Source: Halosolutus gelatinilyticus (GTDB lineage Archaea > Halobacteriota > Halobacteria > Halobacteriales > Natrialbaceae). From it: DNA of 64,000 nucleotides. A model generated the notes under the pieces. The model was given only the letters and a program-made list of their open reading frames with translations. It was not told where the DNA came from and did no database searches. Positions within the stretch are counted from its first letter, which is position 1; every line of letters begins with the position of its first letter. The DNA lies in contig NZ_CP095491.1 of the NCBI RefSeq assembly GCF_023028105.1, positions 3,224,001 through 3,288,000 on the forward strand, given 5' to 3'. Position numbers and translations under genes: made by a program. Below, one piece after another: positions 33,958 to 41,921 of the stretch.

Positions 33958-36054
33958 ATGGGACGGTTATCCGAACTATTCGACCCCGAGACCGTCGGCG
34001 TGGTCGGCGCGACCGACCGCGAGGGGGCCGTCGGTCGGGCGATCGTCGAGAACCTGCGCGATGAGTTCGCAGGGACGGTCGTCCCGATCAACCCAAACCG
34101 GGAGGTGGTCCTCGGGCTCGAGTGCTATCCGGACGTGACGAGCGCGCCGGCGATCGACCTCGCGGTGGTCGTCGTCCCGCCCGACGCCGTGATCGAGACA
34201 CTCCGCGAGATCGGCGAGGCGGGGACGCGACACGTCGTCGTGATCACCGCGGGGTTCTCCGAGACGGGCGGCGAGGGAGCGGACCGCGAGCGCCGGCTCC
34301 GCGAGGTCGCCGAGGAGTACGATCTCGCGGTCGTCGGGCCTAACAGCCTGGGCGTGATGGCGACCGACGTCGGCATGAACGCGACGTTCGGTCCCGAGAG
34401 CGCGCTCGACGGCTCGATCTCCTTTATGAGCCAGTCGGGGGCGTTCATCACCGCGGTCTTAGACTGGGCCAACGAGCAGGGGATCGGCTTTCAGGACGTC
34501 GTCTCGCTGGGCAACAAGACCGTACTCGACGAGACGGACTTCGTCCGCGAGTGGGGTGACGACCCCGACACGGACGTCATCATCGGCTACCTGGAGGGGA
34601 TCGACGACGGCGGTGAGTTCGTTCGGACGGCCCGCGAGGTCGCCAACGACACGCCGATCGTCCTCGTCAAATCCGGCCGGACGGACGCGGGCGCGCAGGC
34701 CGCGTCGTCGCACACGGGCGCGATCGCCGGCAGCGAGCGGGCCTACGAGGCCGGCCTCGAACAGGCCGGCGTCATCCGCGCTCGATCGGTCCAGGAGCTG
34801 TTCGACTACGCGCGCGCGCTGTCGGGACTTCCCGAACCCGAGACCGACGGCGTCGCGGTCGTCACGAACGCGGGCGGTCCCGGCGTGCTGACGACCGACG
34901 CGGTCGGCGACTCGACCCTGAAGATGGCCGAGTTCACCGACGAAACGATCGACGCGCTGACCGAGGCGATGCCCGAGGAGGCCAACGTCTACAACCCGAT
35001 CGACGCGATCGGCGACGCCGACGTCGATCGGTTCGGCGAGGCCCTCGATCTCGCGCTGGCCGATCCGAACGTGGGCAGCGCCGTCGTCGTCAGCGCGCCG
35101 ACCGCGGTGCTCGAGTACGACGTTCTGGCCGAGACGATCGTCGAGAAGCGCGACGACCACGACAAACCCGTCGTCACCTGCCTGATGGGCGGCACACGCG
35201 CCCGCGCCGCCGAGGAAGCGCTCCGGGAGGTCGGCGTCCCGAACTACTTTGACCCCGCGCGCGCTGTGGCCGGCCTGGACGCGCTCGCTCGCTATCGAAC
35301 CGTCCGCGAGCGAACGGCCGACGCCCCCACCGAGTTCGACGTCGATCGGGAGCGAGCCCGCGGGATCTTAGAGCGCGCGGCCGAGCGAGGTACCAATCGA
35401 CTCGGCGTCGAATCGATGGCGCTGCTCGACGCCTACGGCATCCCGACGCCCGAGGGCGAGATCGTCGACGATCCCGATCGCGCCCGCGAGGTCGCGAAAG
35501 CGATCGACGGCGAGGTGGTGATGAAGATCGTCAGCCCCGACATCACCCACAAGTCCGACATCGGGGGCGTGAAGGTCGGCGTCGAGGACGAAAACGTGTA
35601 CGACGCCTACGAGGATCTCGTCTCCCGGGCGCGCAACTACCAGCCCGACGCGACGATCCTGGGGGTACAGGTCCAGGAGATGCTGGATCTCGACGCCTCG
35701 ACTGAAACCATCGTCGGGATGAACCGCGACCCGCAGTTCGGGCCGCTGTTGCTGTTCGGCCTCGGCGGTATCTTCGTCGAGATCTTGGAGGATACGTCGG
35801 TTCGAGTGGCCCCGATCGGCGAGACCGAGGCCCGAGAGATGGTCGACGAGATCCAGGCCGCGCCGCTGCTGCGCGGCGCCCGGGGCCGGGATCCGGCGGA
35901 CGTCGACGCGGTCGTCGAGACGCTCCAGCGGCTCTCGCAACTGGTGACGGACTTCCCGGCGATCCTCGAACTCGACGTCAACCCGCTCGTCGCGGGGCCG
36001 GATGGCGTACGGGCGATCGACCTCAGACTCACCCTTGATACGGAGGAACTATGA
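33958..36054 (+). CDS. Acetate-CoA ligase (ADP-forming), fused alpha-beta
   Basis: The protein has 698 residues, the usual size for fused haloarchaeal ADP-forming acetyl-CoA synthetases. The alpha part starts with a CoA-binding Rossmann domain (TVGVVGATDREGAVGRAIVE) and has the active-site His252 in SSHTGAIAGSERAYEAG. The beta part is an ATP-grasp domain with VVMKIVSPDITHKSDIGGV and LLFGLGGIFVEILEDTSVRV. It makes acetate and ATP from acetyl-CoA, ADP and phosphate in overflow metabolism. A TATACGCTTA element lies about 30-38 bases upstream. The downstream DRTGG gene overlaps by four bases. Confidence 0.93.
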   Translation: MGRLSELFDPETVGVVGATDREGAVGRAIVENLRDEFAGTVVPINPNREVVLGLECYPDVTSAPAIDLAVVVVPPDAVIETLREIGEAGTRHVVVITAGFSETGGEGADRERRLREVAEEYDLAVVGPNSLGVMATDVGMNATFGPESALDGSISFMSQSGAFITAVLDWANEQGIGFQDVVSLGNKTVLDETDFVREWGDDPDTDVIIGYLEGIDDGGEFVRTAREVANDTPIVLVKSGRTDAGAQAASSHTGAIAGSERAYEAGLEQAGVIRARSVQELFDYARALSGLPEPETDGVAVVTNAGGPGVLTTDAVGDSTLKMAEFTDETIDALTEAMPEEANVYNPIDAIGDADVDRFGEALDLALADPNVGSAVVVSAPTAVLEYDVLAETIVEKRDDHDKPVVTCLMGGTRARAAEEALREVGVPNYFDPARAVAGLDALARYRTVRERTADAPTEFDVDRERARGILERAAERGTNRLGVESMALLDAYGIPTPEGEIVDDPDRAREVAKAIDGEVVMKIVSPDITHKSDIGGVKVGVEDENVYDAYEDLVSRARNYQPDATILGVQVQEMLDLDASTETIVGMNRDPQFGPLLLFGLGGIFVEILEDTSVRVAPIGETEAREMVDEIQAAPLLRGARGRDPADVDAVVETLQRLSQLVTDFPAILELDVNPLVAGPDGVRAIDLRLTLDTEEL

Positions 36055-37175
36055 CCGACGCAGATACGACCCACGACACCCACGACACCCACGACAGTAC
36101 GAGCGACGCGAGCGACGGCGTCGAGACCGTCCTCGTCGGTTCGCTCGAGGAGAGCACGGGCAAGACGGCCGTCACGCTGGCGCTGGCCGGACTCGCCGCG
36201 AGCGAGGGTGACAGCGTGGGCTACATGAAACCGAAGGGGACCCGGCTGCAGAGCAACGTCGGCAAGACGCTGGACGAGGATCCGATGCTCGCGCGCGAAC
36301 TGCTCGACCTCGACGCCGAACTCCACGACCTCGAACCGATCGTCTACTCGCCGACGTTCATCGAGCAGGCGATCCGCGGCCGCGAGGATCGCGACGAACT
36401 CCGCGATCGCGTCCGCGAAGCGTTCGAGTCGCTCGCCGACGGCCGCGATCGGATGTTCCTCGAGGGCGGCGGCGATTACGAGGTGGGCGGCATCGTCGAC
36501 CTCACCGACGCGGACATCGCGGAGCTGCTCGACGCGCGCGTGGCACTCGTCGCTCCCTACGAGGTTCCCGGAGATATCGACGCCGTCCTCGCCGCGGCCG
36601 ACGCCTTCGGCGATCGACTCGACGGTGTCCTCTTCAACGACGTCCCCGACGCGGCCTACGATCGACTCGAGACCGATGTCGTTCCGTTCCTCGAAGACCG
36701 GGACGTCACCGTCTTCGGCGTGCTGCCGAGCGAACGACAGCTGTCCGGCGTAACCGTGGCCGAGCTCGCGGACGAACTCGGCGCAACGCGACTCGTCGAT
36801 GACGGGGACGACGTCTACGTCGAACGGTTCACCGTCGGGGCGATGGGGGCCGACAGCGCGCTGCGTCACTTCCGACGGACGAAAGACGCCGCGGTCATCA
36901 CCGGCGGCGACCGCGCGGAGATCCACACGGCCGCCCTCGAAGCGCCCGGCGTCAAGTGTCTCATCCTGACCGGCGGCCACCGCCCGTCGGGCGCGGTCCT
37001 CGGTCAGGCGGCCGAGAAGGACGTTCCCGTCCTGGCCGTCCGGACGGATACGCTCACGACCGTCGAACGGGCCGAAGACGTCGTCCGGAGCGGGCGAACG
37101 CGGAATGCGGCGACGGTCGATCGCATGCAGACGCTGTTGACCGACCACGCCGACGTCGACGCGATCCTTCGGTAA
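36051..37175 (+). CDS. DRTGG-domain/BioD-like phosphotransacetylase-family protein
   Basis: The protein has 374 residues. The N-terminal P-loop domain of BioD/cobyrinic-amide-synthase type reads TVLVGSLEESTGKTAVTLAL, with GYMKPKGTRLQSNVGK and LEGGGDYEVGGIVDLTD. The C-terminal DRTGG domain reads DAAVITGGDRAEIHTAALEA then GVKCLILTGGHRPSGAVLGQ. This two-domain layout is that of the N-terminal regulatory part of bacterial phosphotransacetylase, without the catalytic domain. It overlaps the ACD gene by ATGA, so it may regulate acetyl-CoA/acetate flux by sensing nucleotide. That role is inferred. Confidence 0.85.
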   Translation: MTDADTTHDTHDTHDSTSDASDGVETVLVGSLEESTGKTAVTLALAGLAASEGDSVGYMKPKGTRLQSNVGKTLDEDPMLARELLDLDAELHDLEPIVYSPTFIEQAIRGREDRDELRDRVREAFESLADGRDRMFLEGGGDYEVGGIVDLTDADIAELLDARVALVAPYEVPGDIDAVLAAADAFGDRLDGVLFNDVPDAAYDRLETDVVPFLEDRDVTVFGVLPSERQLSGVTVAELADELGATRLVDDGDDVYVERFTVGAMGADSALRHFRRTKDAAVITGGDRAEIHTAALEAPGVKCLILTGGHRPSGAVLGQAAEKDVPVLAVRTDTLTTVERAEDVVRSGRTRNAATVDRMQTLLTDHADVDAILR

Positions 37176-37628
37176 CGACCGCCGTTCGGCGGCCGTCGCG
37201 CTCTCGAAGGATTCCGCGCCGAAACGCGTCCGCCGATCGGCGGACGAATCGCAGGCTGGTCGGAATATCGATATTCGTCGCACGAAATAGTTCCCAGGGA
37301 GCCAATCCGGGCAAATCGGCCGCCCCGGAACCGAGCCGGTTGTCAGAGGCACCCCGGCAGCAGGTACTTCACTCTCTATACCTATACACTCATTCGTCGG
37401 TCCACATCCCAGTTCCTGAAACTACTAATTAAACATTTCCCTTTTTTAAATACTCGGGCCGCTCTCTCGACGGGTGATCCACCCCGGCCGACGCTGTTCC
37501 GTCGTGCGCGAACGCCGCCGTCGCTTCGTGCGGTCTCCCCGTTCAAGAGCGTTTCGACAGGAAGTATTTCGGGATATCCCCGTTCGAAGGCACCGCGGCA
37601 AGAATTATTTTGTGTATCCGTCGCGTGC
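37176..37628. other. Intergenic region with palindromes
   Basis: No gene is visible in these 453 bases. Directly after the DRTGG stop, GCCGTTCGGC forms a hairpin that could end transcription. A perfect 20-base palindrome CGTCCGCCGATCGGCGGACG is at 37227-37246 and a 14-base one, GAATATCGATATTC, at 37263-37276. AT-rich stretches at 37425-37450 (ACTAATTAAACATTTCCC, then TTTTTTAAATAC) and at 37600 (AGAATTATTTTGTG) are promoter candidates for the next gene. Confidence 0.5.
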
Positions 37629-38519
37629 GTGTTACCGATGGGTGGGGAAGCGGTCGAACCGACGGTGCTCGGCGTCTTGCTTCGACGAGCGCCGGTACTG
37701 CGAGGCCTCGCAGCGAAATCCGCGACCCCCGCGACCCTCACCGAGCGGCTCGAGGCGTCTCGATCGACGGTCGACAGGGGGCTCTCGGAACTCGAAGCCG
37801 CCGGACTCATCGAGCGAATCGACGGGCAGTATCGGACGACGATCGCCGGCACGCTCGCGCTCGCGGAGTTCGATCGGCTCGCCGACCGGATCGACGATTT
37901 CGCCGCCGCGGGTGCGCTCCTCGGAGCGCTTCCGGCCGACGCGTCGATCGATCCGCGACTCCTCGCCGGTGCGGACCTCCTGTTCGCCGGTCGGGAGATC
38001 GATCGAGAGGCCGTCGATCACGCGGTTCTCGAGGCCGACACCGGCGAGCCGGTCGCGGCTCTCGAGGCGCTCCTCGAGACGCGATCCGAGGCGCACCACC
38101 GCGCGTTCGTTCCGTGTCTCGACTCGCACCTCGTGGGCGCGTACACCCGCGCGATCCGCGACGGCGTTTCCGTCGAGGTCGCGCTCCCCGGCGATGCGAT
38201 CGGCGAGTTGCTCACCGGGTTCCGGCGGCCGACCGCCGACGCGCTCGAGTCCGGACGGCTCGCGCTGTACGAGACGGCTCGATCGTTGCCCTACGCCCTC
38301 CTGATCGTCGAAAACGGCGAGGCGAGCGATCGCTCGCGATCCGATCGTTCACCCGGCGATCGGGCGTCCGAATCGCTCGTCGTCCTCGTCGTCTGCGAGG
38401 GCGGCGAGCCGCTGGGGCTGCTGGCCAACGACGGTCCCGCGGCGCTGGAGTGGGCGCGGACGAAGTTCGCGTCGGTCCGCGCGAACGCGCGGCCGCTCAC
38501 CCTCGCGGACAACCGGTGA
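37629..38519 (+). CDS. Helix-turn-helix regulator with FilR1-like domain
   Basis: The protein has 296 residues (GTG 37629; ATG 37638 is possible). An N-terminal winged helix is clear: ATLTERLEASRSTVDRGLSE followed by LEAAGLIERIDGQYRTTIAG. The region at about 95-270 has the FilR1/DUF1724-like alpha-beta fold: FVPCLDSHLVGAYTRAIRDG, VEVALPGDAIGELLTGFRRP and LVVLVVCEGGEPLGLLANDG. It probably binds a small ligand and controls transcription. An AATTATTTT element lies about 25 bases upstream. No target is obvious. Confidence 0.85.
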   Translation: MLPMGGEAVEPTVLGVLLRRAPVLRGLAAKSATPATLTERLEASRSTVDRGLSELEAAGLIERIDGQYRTTIAGTLALAEFDRLADRIDDFAAAGALLGALPADASIDPRLLAGADLLFAGREIDREAVDHAVLEADTGEPVAALEALLETRSEAHHRAFVPCLDSHLVGAYTRAIRDGVSVEVALPGDAIGELLTGFRRPTADALESGRLALYETARSLPYALLIVENGEASDRSRSDRSPGDRASESLVVLVVCEGGEPLGLLANDGPAALEWARTKFASVRANARPLTLADNR

Positions 38520-38602
38520 TCGTCGCAGGCGAATCGAATTCGGGTTCGCGCGACTGTCACGTCTGACCAAGAATTAAGAGCCAGCCACGCATGGGCCCTG
38601 AC

Positions 38603-38896
38603 ATGGACGACACTCCTCAAGAGATAACCTCCCTCGTCGGTCGCGAAGTGTACTCCAACAACGGCATTTTCGTCGGCGAAGTCGAAGACCTCCAGTTGAA
38701 CGTCGACGGTCAAGCGGTGACCGGGCTCGCGCTCGGCAACCTCAACAGCGAACTGTTCGCGGACGAGGCGCGAGGCGGACAGGGCGTCATCGTTCCCTAC
38801 CGCTGGGTCCGCGCCGTCGGCGACGTCATCCTGATCAACGACGTCGTCGAACGCGTTCGCGAACCGGACGAGGAAGAGAACGAACTCGTCGCCTAG
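38603..38896 (+). CDS. cdpB1: PRC-barrel protein, CdpB1-like cell-division factor
   Basis: The protein has 97 residues from ATG 38603 (MDDTPQEITSLVGREVYSNN). It is a single PRC-barrel: GIFVGEVEDLQLNVDGQAVT, GLALGNLNSELF and VIVPYRWVRAVGDVILINDV. In Haloferax volcanii, PRC-barrel proteins CdpB1 and CdpB2 join CdpA and SepF/FtsZ at mid-cell (established knowledge). My recollection is that cdpB1 there also lies next to a DHH phosphoesterase gene, as here, so I assign it as CdpB1-like rather than CdpB2. Its stop codon overlaps that of the DHH gene on the other strand (CTAG). Confidence 0.7.
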   Translation: MDDTPQEITSLVGREVYSNNGIFVGEVEDLQLNVDGQAVTGLALGNLNSELFADEARGGQGVIVPYRWVRAVGDVILINDVVERVREPDEEENELVA

Positions 38897-40347
38897 CTGC
38901 CGTTCGATCCTTCGCTCCCTTCGACACCCATCGCGTCGAACAGCGTTCGTTTGACCGCCTCCTCGGTCAACTCGAGGAGCGTGTCCCGCGTGTCCTCCGA
39001 GATCTCGATGCCGGTGAAGATCCCCAACGGAATCTCCGCGCTGGCCTGCGTCGAGTGGCCCGCCGTCTCGCCGATCTCGCCGTAGGCGTCGTCGAGCACC
39101 TTGCCGATGTTGATCCGGATGTCCTTCGACCGACCCGCGAGGAAGATCGTCTCGTCGGCGATGCCGAAGACGGCGGTCGTCGTCACGCCTTCGAGGTTGA
39201 GCAGGTGACTCGCGGCCTGCGTGAGCGCCTCGCGATCGCGGACGAAGCCGGCGTTGGAGACGAGGTGGCTCCCCTGGACGTCCCGGTTGGCGATCGCCTC
39301 GGCGAGGACGTCTAAGGTTTCGGGGGACATCGACGGCGACTCGACCTGTTCGAGCGTGTCGTGGTTCGCGAACGGGTAGAGGTACGCGGCCGCGGTGAGG
39401 TCGGCGGGGGTGGTGTCGCGTTTGAAATCCAGCGTCTCCGCGCGGATACCGTACAGGAGCGCGGTGGCGACCTCCTCGGAGACGTTCATGTCGAACTCCT
39501 GGATGTACTTCGTCATGATCGTCGACGTCGAGGACATGTTCGGCCGGATGTCGACGAACTCGGGTTCGTACTCGCGCTCGGGTTCGTGGTGGTCGATGAC
39601 GATGTCGACCGGGAGGTCCATCTCCGACTCCGCGGAGGTCGCGTGATCGACGAGCGCGACGGTGTCGTAGATCGATCGATCTCCGACCTCGTCCCACTGG
39701 ACCAGATCGATTCCGAGCAGGTTGACGAACGCGCGGTTCTCCTGGTGGCCGACGTCGCCGAGGTAGATGATGTCCGACTCGATGCCGAGGTGGTCGGCGA
39801 TCGCCTGCAGCGCCGCCGCGCTGGCGATCGAGTCCGGGTCCGGGCTGTCCTGGGTGACGATCGCCAGTCGCGTCCCCGTCTGTTCGAGCAACGCGGCGAG
39901 TTTCCCGGCGTTGTACTCGAGTTCGCCGGATTCCAGCGCCCGGAGCGCGGACTCGGCGATGACCGAGGACGGGTTGATGACGATGTCGGCGCCGAGCGCT
40001 TCGAGTTCATCGCCCGAAACGGGATCACTTGCGCGCACGACGACGAACTGGCCGTCGTTGAGTTCGCGGATGTTCTCGACGGCGTGTTTGTTCGCTTCCA
40101 CGTCGGACGCGAGGATCAACACGACGTCCCGATCGGCGACGAGGTCAGCGGCCTCGGCTTCCACGATGTCGGCAGTGCGCGCGTCTAAGTCCTGATCACG
40201 GAGCGATTCGACGCGGCTCTCGTCCCGATCGATGATCAGGACGTCCTTCCCCTGCTCGACGAGCTCCTCCGCGACGGCGTAGCCGACGCTCCCGCAGCCC
40301 AGAATAGCGTAATCAGAGATCGACGAGATGGTAACCCCCGTGCTCAT
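38893..40347 (-). CDS. TrkA-N/DHH phosphoesterase fusion
   Basis: The protein has 484 residues from ATG 40347 (MSTGVTISSISDYAILGCGS). The N-terminal Rossmann domain of TrkA-N type has GCGSVGYAVAEELVEQGKDV with the acid IIDRDE. From about residue 150 the DHH phosphoesterase domain follows: TQDSPDPDSIASAAAL, ALVDHATSAESEMDLPVD and IDHHEPEREYEPEF. The DHHA1 part holds AGHSTQASAEIPLGIFTG. It should hydrolyse short oligonucleotides, cyclic dinucleotides or related phosphodiesters, with NAD(H) sensing by the first domain. It converges on cdpB1. Confidence 0.88.
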   Translation of the reverse strand: MSTGVTISSISDYAILGCGSVGYAVAEELVEQGKDVLIIDRDESRVESLRDQDLDARTADIVEAEAADLVADRDVVLILASDVEANKHAVENIRELNDGQFVVVRASDPVSGDELEALGADIVINPSSVIAESALRALESGELEYNAGKLAALLEQTGTRLAIVTQDSPDPDSIASAAALQAIADHLGIESDIIYLGDVGHQENRAFVNLLGIDLVQWDEVGDRSIYDTVALVDHATSAESEMDLPVDIVIDHHEPEREYEPEFVDIRPNMSSTSTIMTKYIQEFDMNVSEEVATALLYGIRAETLDFKRDTTPADLTAAAYLYPFANHDTLEQVESPSMSPETLDVLAEAIANRDVQGSHLVSNAGFVRDREALTQAASHLLNLEGVTTTAVFGIADETIFLAGRSKDIRINIGKVLDDAYGEIGETAGHSTQASAEIPLGIFTGIEISEDTRDTLLELTEEAVKRTLFDAMGVEGSEGSNGS

Positions 40348-40467
40348 TTGACCGTTTGGTCGGACCCACAGCACTTAACGCTCCCGAAGATCAGTACGAA
40401 TTTTGATCGATCAGCGCGGTTCAAGGAACGCTTGCCCCGCTCTGACACGCCGTCTGCCAAAGGAAAC

Positions 40468-40476
40468 GTATTTTAG
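40468..40476 (+). promoter_or_regulatory. TATA box of tRNA-Lys
   Basis: GTATTTTAG lies 26-34 bases before the first base of the tRNA at 40502, the expected position for an archaeal tRNA promoter. Confidence 0.6.
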
Positions 40477-40501
40477 TCCGTGGGCGAAAGTCGGAGGTGT
40501 A

Positions 40502-40575
40502 GGGCCGGTAGCTCAGTTAGGCAGAGCGTCTGACTCTTAATCAGACGGTCGCGTGTTCAAATCGCGCCCGGCCCG
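40502..40575 (+). tRNA. tRNA-Lys (anticodon CUU)
   Basis: Acceptor stem GGGCCGG pairs with CCGGCCC (40502-40508/40568-40574), with discriminator G at 40575. T8 and A9 are present. The D stem is GCTC/GAGC, the anticodon stem TCTGA/TCAGA with loop CTCTTAA gives anticodon CTT, and the T stem GCGTG/CGCGC has one G-T pair and loop TTCAAAT. No CCA is encoded and no intron is present. Confidence 0.96.
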
Positions 40576-40671
40576 CTAACCGTTCTTCCGCGTGTAGACG
40601 ATCGATCCGCGAGCGTTGCTACCTTTTCGGAGATGAACAGGGACGAGAGCGAAAAATCGATCGGAGCGGCG

Positions 40672-41115
40672 TCACTCCGGCGGGAAGTCGACGACGCCGA
40701 GTTGGTGGAGGAGACTCAGGTTGTCCGGGAGGAACCATCGTTCGGCGATTTGCCCGTCCTCGATGCGGGTGAACGCCATCTGCTGTACCTCGATCTCTGT
40801 TCCGGTCGGTTCGATTCCCCAGAGGTCGCCTTCGTGCGTTCCTCGGCTCGTGATGAACATCGCGACTCGGTCGCCGTCCACGACGACGTCCTCGACGGTC
40901 TGGGAGACGTCCGGAAACGCCCGGAGAAAGGCTTCGTACGACTCTCGAATCGCCTCGCGGCCCTGCTGGTCCCCGAAAGCGTTGTGATCGACGGCGTCCT
41001 CCGCGTACAGTTCGTCGAGCAGGTCGAGATCGCCGTCTCCGAAGACCGTCTCCGGAATACGCCGGGCGATTCGCTCGTGTTCTTCCTCTTGCGGTGATAG
41101 TGACGTATCGGACAT
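40672..41115 (-). CDS. SnoaL-like/ester cyclase family protein
   Basis: The protein has 147 residues from ATG 41115 (MSDTSLSPQEEEHERIARRI). The NTF2-like SnoaL fold is clear: LDLLDELYAEDAVDHNAFGD, GREAIRESYEAFLRAFPDVS with TVEDVVVDGDRVAMFITSRG, and THEGDLWGIEPTGTEIEVQQ. Members include polyketide cyclases and many of unknown function. The Phe-Pro-Asp element and the Asp/Arg/His core fit the ester-cyclase subgroup. It is convergent with tRNA-Lys. No partner gene shows the substrate. Confidence 0.85.
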   Translation of the reverse strand: MSDTSLSPQEEEHERIARRIPETVFGDGDLDLLDELYAEDAVDHNAFGDQQGREAIRESYEAFLRAFPDVSQTVEDVVVDGDRVAMFITSRGTHEGDLWGIEPTGTEIEVQQMAFTRIEDGQIAERWFLPDNLSLLHQLGVVDFPPE

Positions 41116-41223
41116 GGGTGATGGCCTCGATTTCGGGTCGCGCGCCGAACTGCCGATTCGTCGCAACCCGATCGATAGAAGGAAACGAATCGGCGTGAGT
41201 TCGCGTAGAAACATGGTACTGTC

Positions 41224-41229
41224 TTTAAG
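41224..41229 (+). promoter_or_regulatory. TATA box of the first HTH_10 regulator
   Basis: TTTAAG lies 28-33 bases before the ATG at 41257, giving a leaderless or nearly leaderless transcript. Confidence 0.55.
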
Positions 41230-41256
41230 TCATCCGGGCGCTACCGTCGCGATACG

Positions 41257-41904
41257 ATGCCGAAACTGCGAGTGAAACTCGACGGGATGGCGGTCGACGG
41301 ATGGTTAGCGACGATCTCCGCTGCGTTTCCCGACGCCGAATTCCGGATCCTGGCGACCCAGTTACGCGACGAGGGCGCGCTCGTGATCCTCGAAGTGCGG
41401 ACGTCGGACGGGGATGCGCTGGTCCAGCGGTTCGAAAACGCGCCCGAAGTCAGCTCTCTCGAAGTCGTTCACACCGACGAGCAGATGGTGCTGCTGCGAT
41501 TCGTGACCCGGCGCTCGAAGTCGTATAACCCGCTGCGCAGATCGAAGAACGTCTCGCTCTATCCGACGATCCTCCGAGACGGGTGGTTTACCGTGATGCT
41601 AGTAGCCCCGCACGAACGGCTGTCGAAATACACGGACGAGTTAGCCGCGGCCGGCATTCCGTACCGAATCCTGTCATTGACCCAATCCGCCGATTCGAGA
41701 GCGCTCTTGACGGATCGCCAGTGGGAAGTCATCGACGAGGCGATCGAGCGCGGGTACTACGAGACTCCTCGGGAGTGTACGGTCGCCGAGTTGGCGACGG
41801 CGCTGAACGTCCGGAGATCGTCGGCGAGTAGGCTGCTACATCGCGCCGAGAGCCGGATCATCAACGAATTCGTCGCCAACACGTCCGGTGATTCCGATCG
41901 GTAG
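41257..41904 (+). CDS. HTH_10 (bacterio-opsin activator-like) regulator
   Basis: The protein has 215 residues. The C-terminal HTH_10 domain is clear: LLTDRQWEVIDEAIERGYYE, TPRECTVAELATALNVRRSS and ASRLLHRAESRIINEFVANT. The N-terminal about 150 residues form the usual two-repeat ligand-like region, with WLATISAAFPDAEFRILATQ and WFTVMLVAPHERLSKYTDEL. Members of this haloarchaeal family regulate transcription, and the namesake activates bacterio-opsin. It precedes an oppositely oriented beta-helix gene. A second HTH_10 gene lies 2 kb away. Confidence 0.9.
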   Translation: MPKLRVKLDGMAVDGWLATISAAFPDAEFRILATQLRDEGALVILEVRTSDGDALVQRFENAPEVSSLEVVHTDEQMVLLRFVTRRSKSYNPLRRSKNVSLYPTILRDGWFTVMLVAPHERLSKYTDELAAAGIPYRILSLTQSADSRALLTDRQWEVIDEAIERGYYETPRECTVAELATALNVRRSSASRLLHRAESRIINEFVANTSGDSDR

Positions 41905-41921
41905 TCGTACTCCGAGAGCAG

